8,306 bases of DNA from JBEEPE01 sp041191265 (GTDB lineage Bacteria; Verrucomicrobiota; Verrucomicrobiia; Chthoniobacterales; Chthoniobacteraceae): positions 1-8,306 of the forward strand of contig JBEEPE010000211.1 in assembly GCA_041191265.1 (NCBI GenBank), written 5' to 3'. The position numbers and the translations under genes were made by a program. Shown one piece after another: positions 1 through 5,922 of this stretch. The notes under the pieces are model-generated. The model ran no database searches, had not been told where the DNA came from, and saw nothing but the letters and a program-made list of their open reading frames with translations. The stretch's first letter is position 1, and the number at the start of each line of letters is the position of its first letter.

Positions 1-19
1 CTCGGGATCTATCTCTCGA

Positions 20-32
20 GGAGGGCCCCTCC
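20..32. repeat. 13-bp near-perfect palindrome upstream of flgF
   Basis: GGAGGG (20-25) and CCCTCC (27-32) are perfect inverted copies around a single C. This lies 20 bases upstream of the sigma-54-like element before flgF. As DNA it could be an operator half-site pair. As RNA it would fold only with a shortened GGAG/CTCC stem. No T-run follows it, so it does not look like an intrinsic terminator. A binding role is inference from position only, and GC-rich chance palindromes of this size are not rare. Confidence 0.3.
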
Positions 33-52
33 GTCTACCCGTGGAAACGTGA

Positions 53-68
53 TGGCATGGGGACTGCT
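53..68 (+). promoter_or_regulatory. Candidate sigma-54 (-24/-12) promoter for flgF
   Basis: TGGCAT-GGGGA-CTGCT matches the RpoN consensus TGGCAC-N5-TTGCW, with the invariant GG (54-55) and GC (66-67) exactly 12 bases apart. The mismatches are the last base of the -24 box and the first T of the -12 box. Transcription would begin near base 79, only about two bases before the flgF ATG at 81, implying an almost leaderless message. Sigma-54 control of rod, ring and hook genes is well known in several flagellated phyla. A second element of the same architecture precedes flgK, which raises confidence in both. Confidence 0.5.
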
Positions 69-80
69 CGCCCATAAACT

Positions 81-848
81 ATGAACGTCGGTATCTACAA
101 AGGCGCTGCTGCCATGAACTCGTTGGAGCGTTGGCAGGCGGCTATTTCGCAGAATCTTGCGAGTGCCAACATCACCGGATACCGGAAGAATGAAATGTCC
201 TTCAGTGGTGTGATGGGAGAGTTGACGAAGGTGAGTGATCCCTCAGCTTCGGGTGCGGGCAAAAAGTCTCCTTTGGAGGTGAGAGGGGTGATGCCCAGTG
301 TGGAGAACCGGATGAACTTTCAACCTGGGCAGTATATTTCCACGGGAAACGAGTTTCATTTTGCCATTGAGGGGCCTGGTTTTTTCAGGGTTCGCAGGCA
401 GGACGGTACCTTTGGATTCACTCGGAACGGGAGTTTTCGGATGAATGAGGACCGCGTCTTGGTGACGGAACAGGGCTTTGAGGTGCAGGGGGACAACGGT
501 CCGGTTCAGTTTCTGCAACAGGGCGGAACGTTGTCGATTAATGCAGATGGCATGATTGTTCAGGGGCAGCAGCAGATTTCTCGGTTGGGTGTGGTAGACT
601 TCGCTGATCCGAGTGTGCTTCGGAGGGGGGGGGATGGTTTGTTAGTTTCGGATGGTCCTCAGGGTGCGGCCATTGAGCGTCCGCGGGTGGTGCACCGAGC
701 GCTGGAGGGCAGCAATGTGCAGCCAGTGAAGGAGATGATTAACTTGGTAACCGTTGGTCGTGCGTACGAGATGGCCCAGAAGGTGATTCAGGCTCACGAC
801 GAAGTAGCTAACAAGGCGGTGCAGGTGCTCGGAGCGCCGACGTCCTAA
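81..848 (+). CDS. flgF: Flagellar basal-body rod protein FlgF (distal/proximal rod)
   Basis: A 255-residue axial rod protein, exported through the flagellar type III apparatus and built into the rod that crosses the periplasm. It has the family layout. The N-terminal rod domain carries NLASANITGYRK at residues 25-36, the classic flagellar rod/hook motif. The central D1 part has GPGFFRVRRQDGTFGFTRNG (residues 98-117). The C-terminal domain has LEGSNVQPVKEMINL (208-222) and GRAYEMAQKVIQAHDEV (226-242), which form the coiled-coil terminal helix. Being the first of two paralogous rod genes and more divergent than the next, it is best called FlgF rather than FlgG. The ATG at 81 gives the canonical N-terminus; no Shine-Dalgarno is visible. 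A run of nine G at 625-633 encodes RGG around residues 182-184, and a one-base slip either way would remove the C-terminal domain. Confidence 0.92.
   Translation: MNVGIYKGAAAMNSLERWQAAISQNLASANITGYRKNEMSFSGVMGELTKVSDPSASGAGKKSPLEVRGVMPSVENRMNFQPGQYISTGNEFHFAIEGPGFFRVRRQDGTFGFTRNGSFRMNEDRVLVTEQGFEVQGDNGPVQFLQQGGTLSINADGMIVQGQQQISRLGVVDFADPSVLRRGGDGLLVSDGPQGAAIERPRVVHRALEGSNVQPVKEMINLVTVGRAYEMAQKVIQAHDEVANKAVQVLGAPTS
625..633 (+). repeat. Nine-G homopolymer inside flgF
   Basis: Nine consecutive G lie within codons 182-185 of flgF. Adding one G brings a TGA into frame at 674-676, and losing one brings a TAG into frame at 643-645. In both cases FlgF loses its conserved C-terminal domain. Runs of this length can slip during replication and act as on/off switches in other flagellar systems (for example Campylobacter and Helicobacter genes). 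Whether this one does so is inference. Confidence 0.6.
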
Positions 849-883
849 GGAAGTGGGGAAGCTGGATTTTTTTATTATTTCTT

Positions 884-1666
884 ATGATTCAATCACTATA
901 CGCAGGTGCGACGGGGATGGAGTCGCAACAGTCGAACTTAAACGTGATTTCAAACAACCTGGCGAACGCAAACACGACTGCGTTCAAAAGGAGTAAGGCC
1001 GAGTTTCAGGATTTGTTGTATCAAAGGCCTCGTCAGGCGGGTGCGGATGCGGGAGCGGGCAACGTGTTGCCGACGGGCGTTGAGTTGGGCAATGGGAGTC
1101 GCATGGTCGCTACGGCTAAGATTTTCACTCAGGGGCAGCTGAAGCAAACGGGCGAAAAGTTTGACATTGCGATACAGGGGGACGGCTTTTTGCAGATCCA
1201 GAAGGTGGACGGAACGTTTGCGTACACGCGCGACGGAAATCTTAAAATCGATCAACAGGGGCGTTTTACGACGAGTGATGGGTTGGTGATTCAGAGTGGA
1301 TTTCAGCCGATTCCTCCTGGGACGACGGAGGTGTCGATTGCCCCCACGGGAGAGGTCACGGCACGCGGTCCGAATGGCGTTGTCCAGTTTCAGGCGCAGT
1401 TGGCTCGATTTCCGAACCCGAGTGGATTGCGTGCGGTGGGCGGGAACTTGTACGAAGACACCATTGCGAGTGGTCCTTTCGAGTTGGGGCGTCCGGGCTT
1501 GCAGGGCTTTGGAACCATGATTCAAGGGTACTTGGAGACCTCGAATGTCAACATCGTCGAGGAGATGGTGAACATGATTCAGGCTCAGCGCGCTTACGAA
1601 CTCAACTCGAAGTCGATTACGACTTCCGACGAGATGCTTGGTCAGGTTGCGCAGCTCAAGCGTTAA
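884..1666 (+). CDS. flgG: Flagellar basal-body rod protein FlgG (distal rod)
   Basis: A 260-residue distal rod protein, the same length as the enteric FlgG. The N-terminal domain has NNLANANTTAFKRSKAEFQD (residues 24-43), with Ala where many homologues have Gly in TTGFKR. The FlgG-specific segment LPTGVELGNGSR (62-73) is followed by QGQLKQTGEKFDIAIQGDGF (83-102) and FAYTRDGNLKID (112-123), the standard D1 region. The C-terminal domain has GYLETSNVNIVEEMVNMIQA (215-234) and QRAYELNSKSITTSDEML (235-252), which packs with the N-terminus as the rod coiled coil. The gap to flgF is 35 bases and contains no Shine-Dalgarno, only a T-rich leader. FlgG stacks on the FlgB/C/F proximal rod and is surrounded by the P- and L-rings encoded downstream. 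The assignment is very safe. Confidence 0.97.
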   Translation: MIQSLYAGATGMESQQSNLNVISNNLANANTTAFKRSKAEFQDLLYQRPRQAGADAGAGNVLPTGVELGNGSRMVATAKIFTQGQLKQTGEKFDIAIQGDGFLQIQKVDGTFAYTRDGNLKIDQQGRFTTSDGLVIQSGFQPIPPGTTEVSIAPTGEVTARGPNGVVQFQAQLARFPNPSGLRAVGGNLYEDTIASGPFELGRPGLQGFGTMIQGYLETSNVNIVEEMVNMIQAQRAYELNSKSITTSDEMLGQVAQLKR

Positions 1667-1730
1667 CCCTTGAGCGGTAGGTGAGGCTGAGATAGCCGTC
1701 AGGTTTGTGCGCTCGGCGTTTGTCTTCTAC

Positions 1731-1739
1731 GGAGGTGAT
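1731..1739 (+). promoter_or_regulatory. Full-length Shine-Dalgarno sequence before an in-frame TTG of flgA
   Basis: GGAGGTGAT is a nine-base match to the complement of the usual 16S rRNA 3' end. It sits at ideal spacing before TTG at 1743, which is in frame with flgA. This is striking because most other genes here lack such a sequence. It may set an upstream flgA start, giving a protein 31 residues longer than the start at 1836. The same bases would also lie inside the reading frame if GTG at 1707 were used. Chance is possible, since GGAGGT also occurs inside genes here. Confidence 0.4.
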
Positions 1740-1835
1740 TCTTTGAATCGCCGCTTGGAGGGTGTCAACTTGGAGCGGTCTTTCGGGGGGCGGGTTGGGA
1801 TGCTTTGGGATGCTGTTAGTCACCAAGATTTCGGG

Positions 1836-2798
1836 ATGTGTTTACTTAGGCTCAGATTTCTGGCGGGCATGCTGATTTTCGGACTCGGGGTATCTGGGTT
1901 CGGCGAGGACACCTTTTCGAAACTGCTCGTTCCGGTGAAGCCTCCCTCTGAGCGGGTGGGTGAGTTAAAGAAGGGTGCCGATTCCTCTTCGCTCGATCGG
2001 GTTGTTCCGAAGGGCGCGGTTGCTGGTGAGGATGTGGCGAAGAGGGCGAGAGAGTTGTTGGGGTTGGGGAAGATGGTGGAGAAAGCGCCGACAACGGGAA
2101 ATTCAGAGGAGTTGTCGAGCGCCCCTGGGCGAACGGTGCCAAGGGCAGATGGCCCGATGGTGTTGACGGGCGATTTGCTGGAGTTGGCGATTGCAAAAGA
2201 CCTCGGGGTGAGGATGGGGGTGCGTGAGGGAGAGGTTAGAGTTAAGGTGATTAAGGAGTGGGTTCCGTTGAACATTCCCTCTGGCGCGCACTTTGTGGAG
2301 GCGTTCAATCTTCAGGGGGGCGGGTTAACGACGATGATGGCGTTTTACATTCGAGTGATTAGTGGGGGATTGGTGATGGGGGAGTGGCCGATTCAGGCTC
2401 GGGTTGAGCTTTTTCAGGATGTCTGGGTTGCGCAGCAGCGGATGGAGCGCGGACAGGTGGTAGATGATGATGCTGTGGAATCGAAACGGATTGATGTTCT
2501 CAAGGAGAGAACGGTTCCGTTGCCAGCGAGTTTCGAACTTTCTGGGTACGAGTTGGCGATGCCGATTCCGGCTGGGAAAGTTCTCACTCGCAGGGATATC
2601 GTGGAAAAAGAGTTGGTGAAAAAGGGGCAGATGGTGGACGTGTTAGTCTCGCAGGGTTCGCTGAGCCTGCGAATGAAGGCGATGGCGCTGGAGGGCGGGG
2701 CAGTGGGAATCACGGTAAAGTTGAGAAATCTGGACAGCCGAAAAGACTTTTTTGGAGAAGTGATTGGTGAGGGACAGGTATCGGTGAAGTTGTTCTGA
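1836..2798 (+). CDS. flgA: Flagellar P-ring assembly chaperone FlgA
   Basis: A periplasmic protein that helps FlgI polymerise into the P-ring. From ATG 1836 it has 320 residues. There is a Sec signal peptide with an LLRLR basic start, a hydrophobic core at about 8-20, and cleavage near GFG-ED (21-24). A Pro/Ser/Lys-rich linker follows to about 105. The FlgA core comes next, with the SAF-type segment RMERGQVVDDDAVESKRIDV (202-221), then IPAGKVLTRRDI (244-255), KKGQMVDVLV (262-271) and the C-terminal beta domain (272-320: GGAVGITVKLRNLDSRK at 287-303). It is longer than the roughly 220 residues of enteric FlgA because of the linker. The frame stays open to GTG 1707, and TTG 1743 follows a perfect Shine-Dalgarno. 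I prefer 1836 because it gives a normal signal peptide, but 1743 is a real alternative. Its position between flgG and flgH/flgI fits its role. Confidence 0.88.
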   Translation: MCLLRLRFLAGMLIFGLGVSGFGEDTFSKLLVPVKPPSERVGELKKGADSSSLDRVVPKGAVAGEDVAKRARELLGLGKMVEKAPTTGNSEELSSAPGRTVPRADGPMVLTGDLLELAIAKDLGVRMGVREGEVRVKVIKEWVPLNIPSGAHFVEAFNLQGGGLTTMMAFYIRVISGGLVMGEWPIQARVELFQDVWVAQQRMERGQVVDDDAVESKRIDVLKERTVPLPASFELSGYELAMPIPAGKVLTRRDIVEKELVKKGQMVDVLVSQGSLSLRMKAMALEGGAVGITVKLRNLDSRKDFFGEVIGEGQVSVKLF

Positions 2799-2839
2799 CT
2801 TTCACATCTGTTCGGCATTGAAATGGCTTTCCAACTGGT

Positions 2840-3589
2840 ATGAGACAGAATCAAACATCACGACGCACAGCGGGGTGCCCGGGTTTTGCGGGGATTCTCG
2901 GAGTCTTATTGTTCGTGGCGGGCGGAATGACAGAAGTTGGGGTGATGGCGGGCTCTCTCTGGCGGGAGCCGCTTACGGACGAAAAGGGGATGTTCGCTGA
3001 TCGGCGCGCTCGTCGACTTGGGGACATTGTGACGATTATTGTCGATGAGACGACGGTTCAGGAAAATCTGTTGAACCTCCAAACTGAGCGTAAGACGGTT
3101 GAGAATGGTTTTCTTTCGAACTTGGTGCGGGGGTTGGTGACTGGAGTGGCTCGAGACGCGACGGGCGCCAATACGAGTATTAAGGATGGGAAGAGTCTTG
3201 CGCAGCGGTTTGGTTTGGGGAGTAGCGCGCAGACCAATGCGATGTTGTCGGGTGGATTTGCTCCGAACCAGGACACGAGCAACCGGAATAATCAGATTTT
3301 GCAGCAGAATCGTCAGGTTTTGCAGTCTCGGATGGCAGTTCAGGTGATTGACGTTTTGCCGAATGGGAACTTGGTGATTGAGGGCTTGAAGCAGATTTCT
3401 TTTGCGCAGGAGAAGCAGTTTGCTTCTGTGCGTGGAATCATTCGTCCTTTCGACATCACCTTCCAGAACACGATCAAGACCGATCAAGTAGCTGATGTTC
3501 GGGTTGATGTGCTGGCTGAGGGTCAGCTTTCGGATGCGCAGAAGCGTGGGTGGTTGAGTCGATTGGATGATAAGGTCCGGCCGTATTGA
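2840..3589 (+). CDS. flgH: Flagellar L-ring protein FlgH
   Basis: A 249-residue subunit of the outer-membrane L-ring, the bushing through which the rod passes. The mature family signature is clear. GSLWREPLTDEKGMFADRRA (residues 38-57) leads into RRLGDIVTIIVDETT (58-72). A low-complexity middle region of about 95-160 follows, and then SRMAVQVIDVLPNGNLVIEG (163-182). Next is VRGIIRPFDITFQNTI (197-212), with a C-terminal GWLSRLDDKVRPY (237-249). The N-terminus has Arg8-Arg9 and a hydrophobic stretch at 15-29. FlgH is normally a lipoprotein with an L-x-G-C lipobox, but the only nearby Cys (13) precedes the hydrophobic core. A VMA-G site at 35-38 would instead suit signal peptidase I. The gap to flgA is 41 bases, with no Shine-Dalgarno. 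The start at 2840 gives the only complete export signal. Confidence 0.94.
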   Translation: MRQNQTSRRTAGCPGFAGILGVLLFVAGGMTEVGVMAGSLWREPLTDEKGMFADRRARRLGDIVTIIVDETTVQENLLNLQTERKTVENGFLSNLVRGLVTGVARDATGANTSIKDGKSLAQRFGLGSSAQTNAMLSGGFAPNQDTSNRNNQILQQNRQVLQSRMAVQVIDVLPNGNLVIEGLKQISFAQEKQFASVRGIIRPFDITFQNTIKTDQVADVRVDVLAEGQLSDAQKRGWLSRLDDKVRPY

Positions 3590-3635
3590 GTATCTTGATG
3601 CCGGGAGAGTTGATGAGTGAGTAACGTAACGAAGT

Positions 3636-4760
3636 ATGAAACGAGTTTTTGCTCTGTTGGTTGCTTTGGTGTTTGGGATGTCCTTGGCGCCTCGTGCGGA
3701 GGCTGCGCGGGTCAAGGACATCACGTTGGTTAACGGGGGAAGGGACAACCAGTTGGTTGGATACGGGTTGGTGGTTGGCCTTGCGAACCGCGGCGACTCC
3801 AAGTTGGCGTTCACGGTTCAAACGATTGCCAACGCCTTGCAAAAGTTTGGCGTAGTGATTCCTCCGCAGGTCATCAAATCGGATAACGTCGCAGCGGTGA
3901 TGGTCACGGCTGATATCCCGGCTTTTTCGCGCGTGGGGACGCGTTTAGACGTTACCGTGGCGTCGATCGGGGATGCGAAGACCATTTCGGGCGGGGTTCT
4001 ACTTCAGACGCCGCTCGTTGGGGCTGACGACACGGTGTATGCAGTGGCTCAGGGTGCTGTTGCGATTGGGGGATTTATTGGAGGGGAAGGTGGTCCCGGG
4101 GGGGCGACGGTTCAGAAAAACCATCCGACCACGGGGATGATCACTGGCGGCGCTCTGGTGGAGCGTGAGATTCCGTCGACGTTCGTGCGAGACCGTTCGG
4201 TTGAGCTGATTTTGTTGAATCCCGACTTCGCTTCGGCGGCGCGGATGGCCCAATCGATTAACCAAATCTTTCCTCAGAGCGCTTTGGCGAAAGATTCGGC
4301 GACGGTGAACGTGTGTGTTCCCGAGGATTATGTGGGATACGAGGTGAACTTCATCGCGTCGTTGGGGGCGATCGAGGTGGAACCGGATGTGCCCGCGCGG
4401 GTAGTGATTAACGAGCGCACTGGGACGATTATCGCAACGTCGAACGTTCGGGTGTCAACATTGGCGATTAGCCATGGTTCTTTGACGATTACGGTTGCGA
4501 GCACGCAGGCGGTGAGTCAGCCGGGATTGGGGGCAAGGGCTGGTCAGACCGCGGTGACACGTTCGACGAATGCGACGGCCAACGAGGCGAAGGCTAGTTT
4601 TGGGGTGATTGCGGGGCCGGAAGATTCGGCGGTGAAGCCGACGATTCAGGATGTGGCAAATGCCCTGAACGCCTTGGGCTTGACGACTCGTGACATGATG
4701 GCGATTTTTCAGACGATGAAACGGGCGGGGGCTTTGCAAGCAGAGTTGATTCTAAACTAA
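3636..4760 (+). CDS. flgI: Flagellar P-ring protein FlgI
   Basis: A 374-residue subunit of the periplasmic P-ring in the peptidoglycan layer. A textbook signal peptide, MKRVFALLVALVFG and on to AEA at 21-23, is followed by RVKDITLVNGGRDNQLVGYG (25-44) and LVVGLANRGDS (45-55), the most conserved part of the family. Further signatures are FTVQTIANALQKFGVVIPP (59-77), KNHPTTGMITGGALVEREIP (161-180), RVVINERTGTIIATSNVRVS (255-274), and the C-terminal TIQDVANALNALGLTTRDMM (336-355) and KRAGALQAELI (362-372). The mature protein holds a single Cys (227), so it cannot form the intramolecular disulfide described for E. coli FlgI. It sits 46 bases after flgH and works with FlgA. A seven-G run at 4098-4104 encodes Gly-rich residues near 153-156. 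Confidence 0.97.
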   Translation: MKRVFALLVALVFGMSLAPRAEAARVKDITLVNGGRDNQLVGYGLVVGLANRGDSKLAFTVQTIANALQKFGVVIPPQVIKSDNVAAVMVTADIPAFSRVGTRLDVTVASIGDAKTISGGVLLQTPLVGADDTVYAVAQGAVAIGGFIGGEGGPGGATVQKNHPTTGMITGGALVEREIPSTFVRDRSVELILLNPDFASAARMAQSINQIFPQSALAKDSATVNVCVPEDYVGYEVNFIASLGAIEVEPDVPARVVINERTGTIIATSNVRVSTLAISHGSLTITVASTQAVSQPGLGARAGQTAVTRSTNATANEAKASFGVIAGPEDSAVKPTIQDVANALNALGLTTRDMMAIFQTMKRAGALQAELILN

Positions 4761-4786
4761 GTTTTAACCTTAGAGACTCGTCGCAT

Positions 4787-5224
4787 ATGGAAATCAAACC
4801 GGTTGGACACCTTGGTTCGGGGATGGGCATTGAGGCTCAGGTTGCGATAGGTGGCTTGAAGAGTGTGGACGGTAAGGTTTCGTCGGGTGAGGCCGCGCGC
4901 CAGTTTGAGGCGATTCTCTTGAGACAGCTCCTAGATGAGTCATTGGGGAAAGTTTTTAATAAAGGTGCTGGCGGTCATGTGTACGGGTACATGATCACGG
5001 ATGCGTTGGCGGATGGAATCTCGAAGGGCGGGGGTCTAGGATTGGCGCGGGTAATCGAGAGCCAGTTGACCGATCGTCGTTCGATTGGGCCGCGCGTCGA
5101 TCCGCGTTCGGGTGTTAAGTTGTCAGCGGTCGAGGTTGAGGCGGCGGTCGGTGCGTTCAAGCGCTCCAAGGTGGCCGGCGAAGTTCACTCGAGTGAAGGT
5201 GGGGCGGACGCTGCGGCCGAGTGA
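4787..5224 (+). CDS. flgJ: Rod-binding protein, FlgJ N-terminal domain only
   Basis: A 145-residue protein with the FlgJ rod-binding (rod cap/scaffold) domain. AARQFEAILLRQLLDESLG (36-54) and GHVYGYMITDALADGISKGG (63-82), followed by LGLARVIESQL (84-94), match that domain closely. The C-terminal peptidoglycan-hydrolase half of enteric FlgJ (about 310 residues) is absent. In its place is a 50-residue tail with DPRSGVKLSAVEVEAAVGAF (105-124), then an acidic, Ala/Gly-rich end. Single-domain FlgJ proteins are common outside gammaproteobacteria and rely on a separate lytic enzyme, which is not in this window. The gene starts 26 bases after flgI with no clear Shine-Dalgarno. The symbol is safe for the domain, while the tail's role is unknown. 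Confidence 0.88.
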   Translation: MEIKPVGHLGSGMGIEAQVAIGGLKSVDGKVSSGEAARQFEAILLRQLLDESLGKVFNKGAGGHVYGYMITDALADGISKGGGLGLARVIESQLTDRRSIGPRVDPRSGVKLSAVEVEAAVGAFKRSKVAGEVHSSEGGADAAAE

Positions 5225-5264
5225 GTGCGGTTTGTTGCGGGTCAGATTTTGCCAGAACAGGATC

Positions 5265-5825
5265 ATGGCCAATCCTCGTTCTAAATCGGATGGGCGTGTC
5301 GGCAACGGTCGTGGTGCGGTGTCTCCGCTCATGATTCTGCTCCGAGAGTTGCTGAACGCCATGAGTGCTGAGCTGGTCGAGCTGAAGGCGTTGGTTTCTG
5401 CTTTTATTGAACAGCAAGATGCGATTGTTCACCGTAAGCCAGCACTTGTCGTTTCGTCTGTTCAAGAAGTTGAGAAGCGTGTTGGCGGATTGCGCCAAGC
5501 AAGGGTTCGAAGGGATGACGTGTTGGAACGGGTCTCCCGTGGATTGAAGGCTCCACCTGAGACTCCAATTTCGGTGCTGGTGCGCGCTTTTCCGGCGGCC
5601 GTGCGTCCAGAGGTGGGGCGGCTAATTGATGAAAATGTGAGGCTTGGACGAGAGGTTCGGCGGAAGGCGAGTCAGAATCAGGTGCTGCTGGCGCGATCGA
5701 TTGAGGTCATCCAAGAAATTCTTCGTGCGGTTGAGCCCACGTCGGTGAGTCGGATTTACGGCGAGAACGGTCGGATGAGCCATGGTCAACCGATTCGGGG
5801 GACTCATTTGGACGGCAAGTTGTGA
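5265..5825 (+). CDS. flgN: FlgN-like export chaperone for FlgK and FlgL
   Basis: A 186-residue, largely alpha-helical protein without a signal peptide. Residues 25-95 form the FlgN pattern: LLRELLNAMSAELVELKALV (25-44), then a run ending IEQQDAIVHRKP (48-59), VQEVEKRVGGLRQARVRRDD (66-85). A second long helix spans about 113-155, and the tail has SRIYGENGRMSHGQ (162-175), typical of the FlgN C-terminus. FlgN proteins bind FlgK and FlgL in the cytoplasm and dock them at the export apparatus. Placement directly before flgK and flgL supports this. The frame is open back to 5085 inside flgJ, but similarity begins well after 5265. ATG 5265 is the best start, with an AGGA only two bases before it. 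ATG 5331 is a less likely alternative. Sequence identity in this family is low, so the call leans on context. Confidence 0.82.
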   Translation: MANPRSKSDGRVGNGRGAVSPLMILLRELLNAMSAELVELKALVSAFIEQQDAIVHRKPALVVSSVQEVEKRVGGLRQARVRRDDVLERVSRGLKAPPETPISVLVRAFPAAVRPEVGRLIDENVRLGREVRRKASQNQVLLARSIEVIQEILRAVEPTSVSRIYGENGRMSHGQPIRGTHLDGKL

Positions 5826-5853
5826 GATGTCGGGGCGATGTTTTTCACTGCAT

Positions 5854-5869
5854 TGGCCTTCTGATTGCT
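5854..5869 (+). promoter_or_regulatory. Candidate sigma-54 (-24/-12) promoter for flgK-flgL
   Basis: TGGCCT-TCTGA-TTGCT, preceded by T and followed by TT, fits the RpoN consensus TGGCAC-N5-TTGCW. The essential GG (5855-5856) and GC (5867-5868) have the required 12-base spacing. Only the last two bases of the -24 box differ. It lies in the largest clean intergenic gap of the cluster (97 bases). A start near 5880 would give a leader of about 43 bases carrying the flgK ribosome binding site. It suggests the junction genes can be expressed separately from the upstream rod and ring genes. No binding site for an enhancer-binding protein was identified. Confidence 0.55.
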
Positions 5870-5910
5870 TTACTCTTGGTTATCGGTCGCCGGACTGACT
5901 CTCAATCCAT

Positions 5911-5917
5911 GGAAGGA
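5911..5917 (+). promoter_or_regulatory. Ribosome binding site of flgK
   Basis: GGAAGGA, five bases before the ATG at 5923, is the only normally placed Shine-Dalgarno-like sequence of the window apart from the one before the flgA TTG. It confirms the flgK start and supports a separate message starting in this gap. Confidence 0.7.
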
Positions 5918-5922
5918 TAAAT

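Noticed and set aside
950..1525. Long open frame on the minus strand opposite flgG (191 codons)
   Set aside because: It lies wholly across flgG, has an Arg-rich low-complexity product with no recognisable family, and reflects the low stop frequency opposite G-rich codons.
3615..3622. GAGTGAGT octamer recurring at the flgH-flgI, flgJ-flgN and flgK-flgL junctions (also 5219-5226, 7334-7341)
   Set aside because: Spacing to the next start differs (13, 38 and 17 bases), and two copies simply include the TGA stop codon. Chance is the simpler reading.
2906..3814. Long open frame on the minus strand across flgH and the start of flgI (302 codons)
   Set aside because: The product is Arg/Asn/Pro-rich with no motif, and both + strand genes there are unmistakable.
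4761..4768. GTTTTAAC shared by the leaders of flgJ and flgL (second copy 7340-7347)
   Set aside because: An eight-base match at different distances from the start codons is too short to support a regulatory claim.
4757..4773. CTAAG/CTTAG inverted repeat at the flgI stop codon
   Set aside because: It is only a 5-bp AT-rich stem with no T-run after it, inside a 26-base gap of an evident operon, so a terminator is unlikely.
5085..5264. Upstream extension of the flgN frame into flgJ
   Set aside because: The extra 60 residues are Arg-rich and overlap the flgJ coding sequence in another frame. FlgN similarity starts only after ATG 5265.
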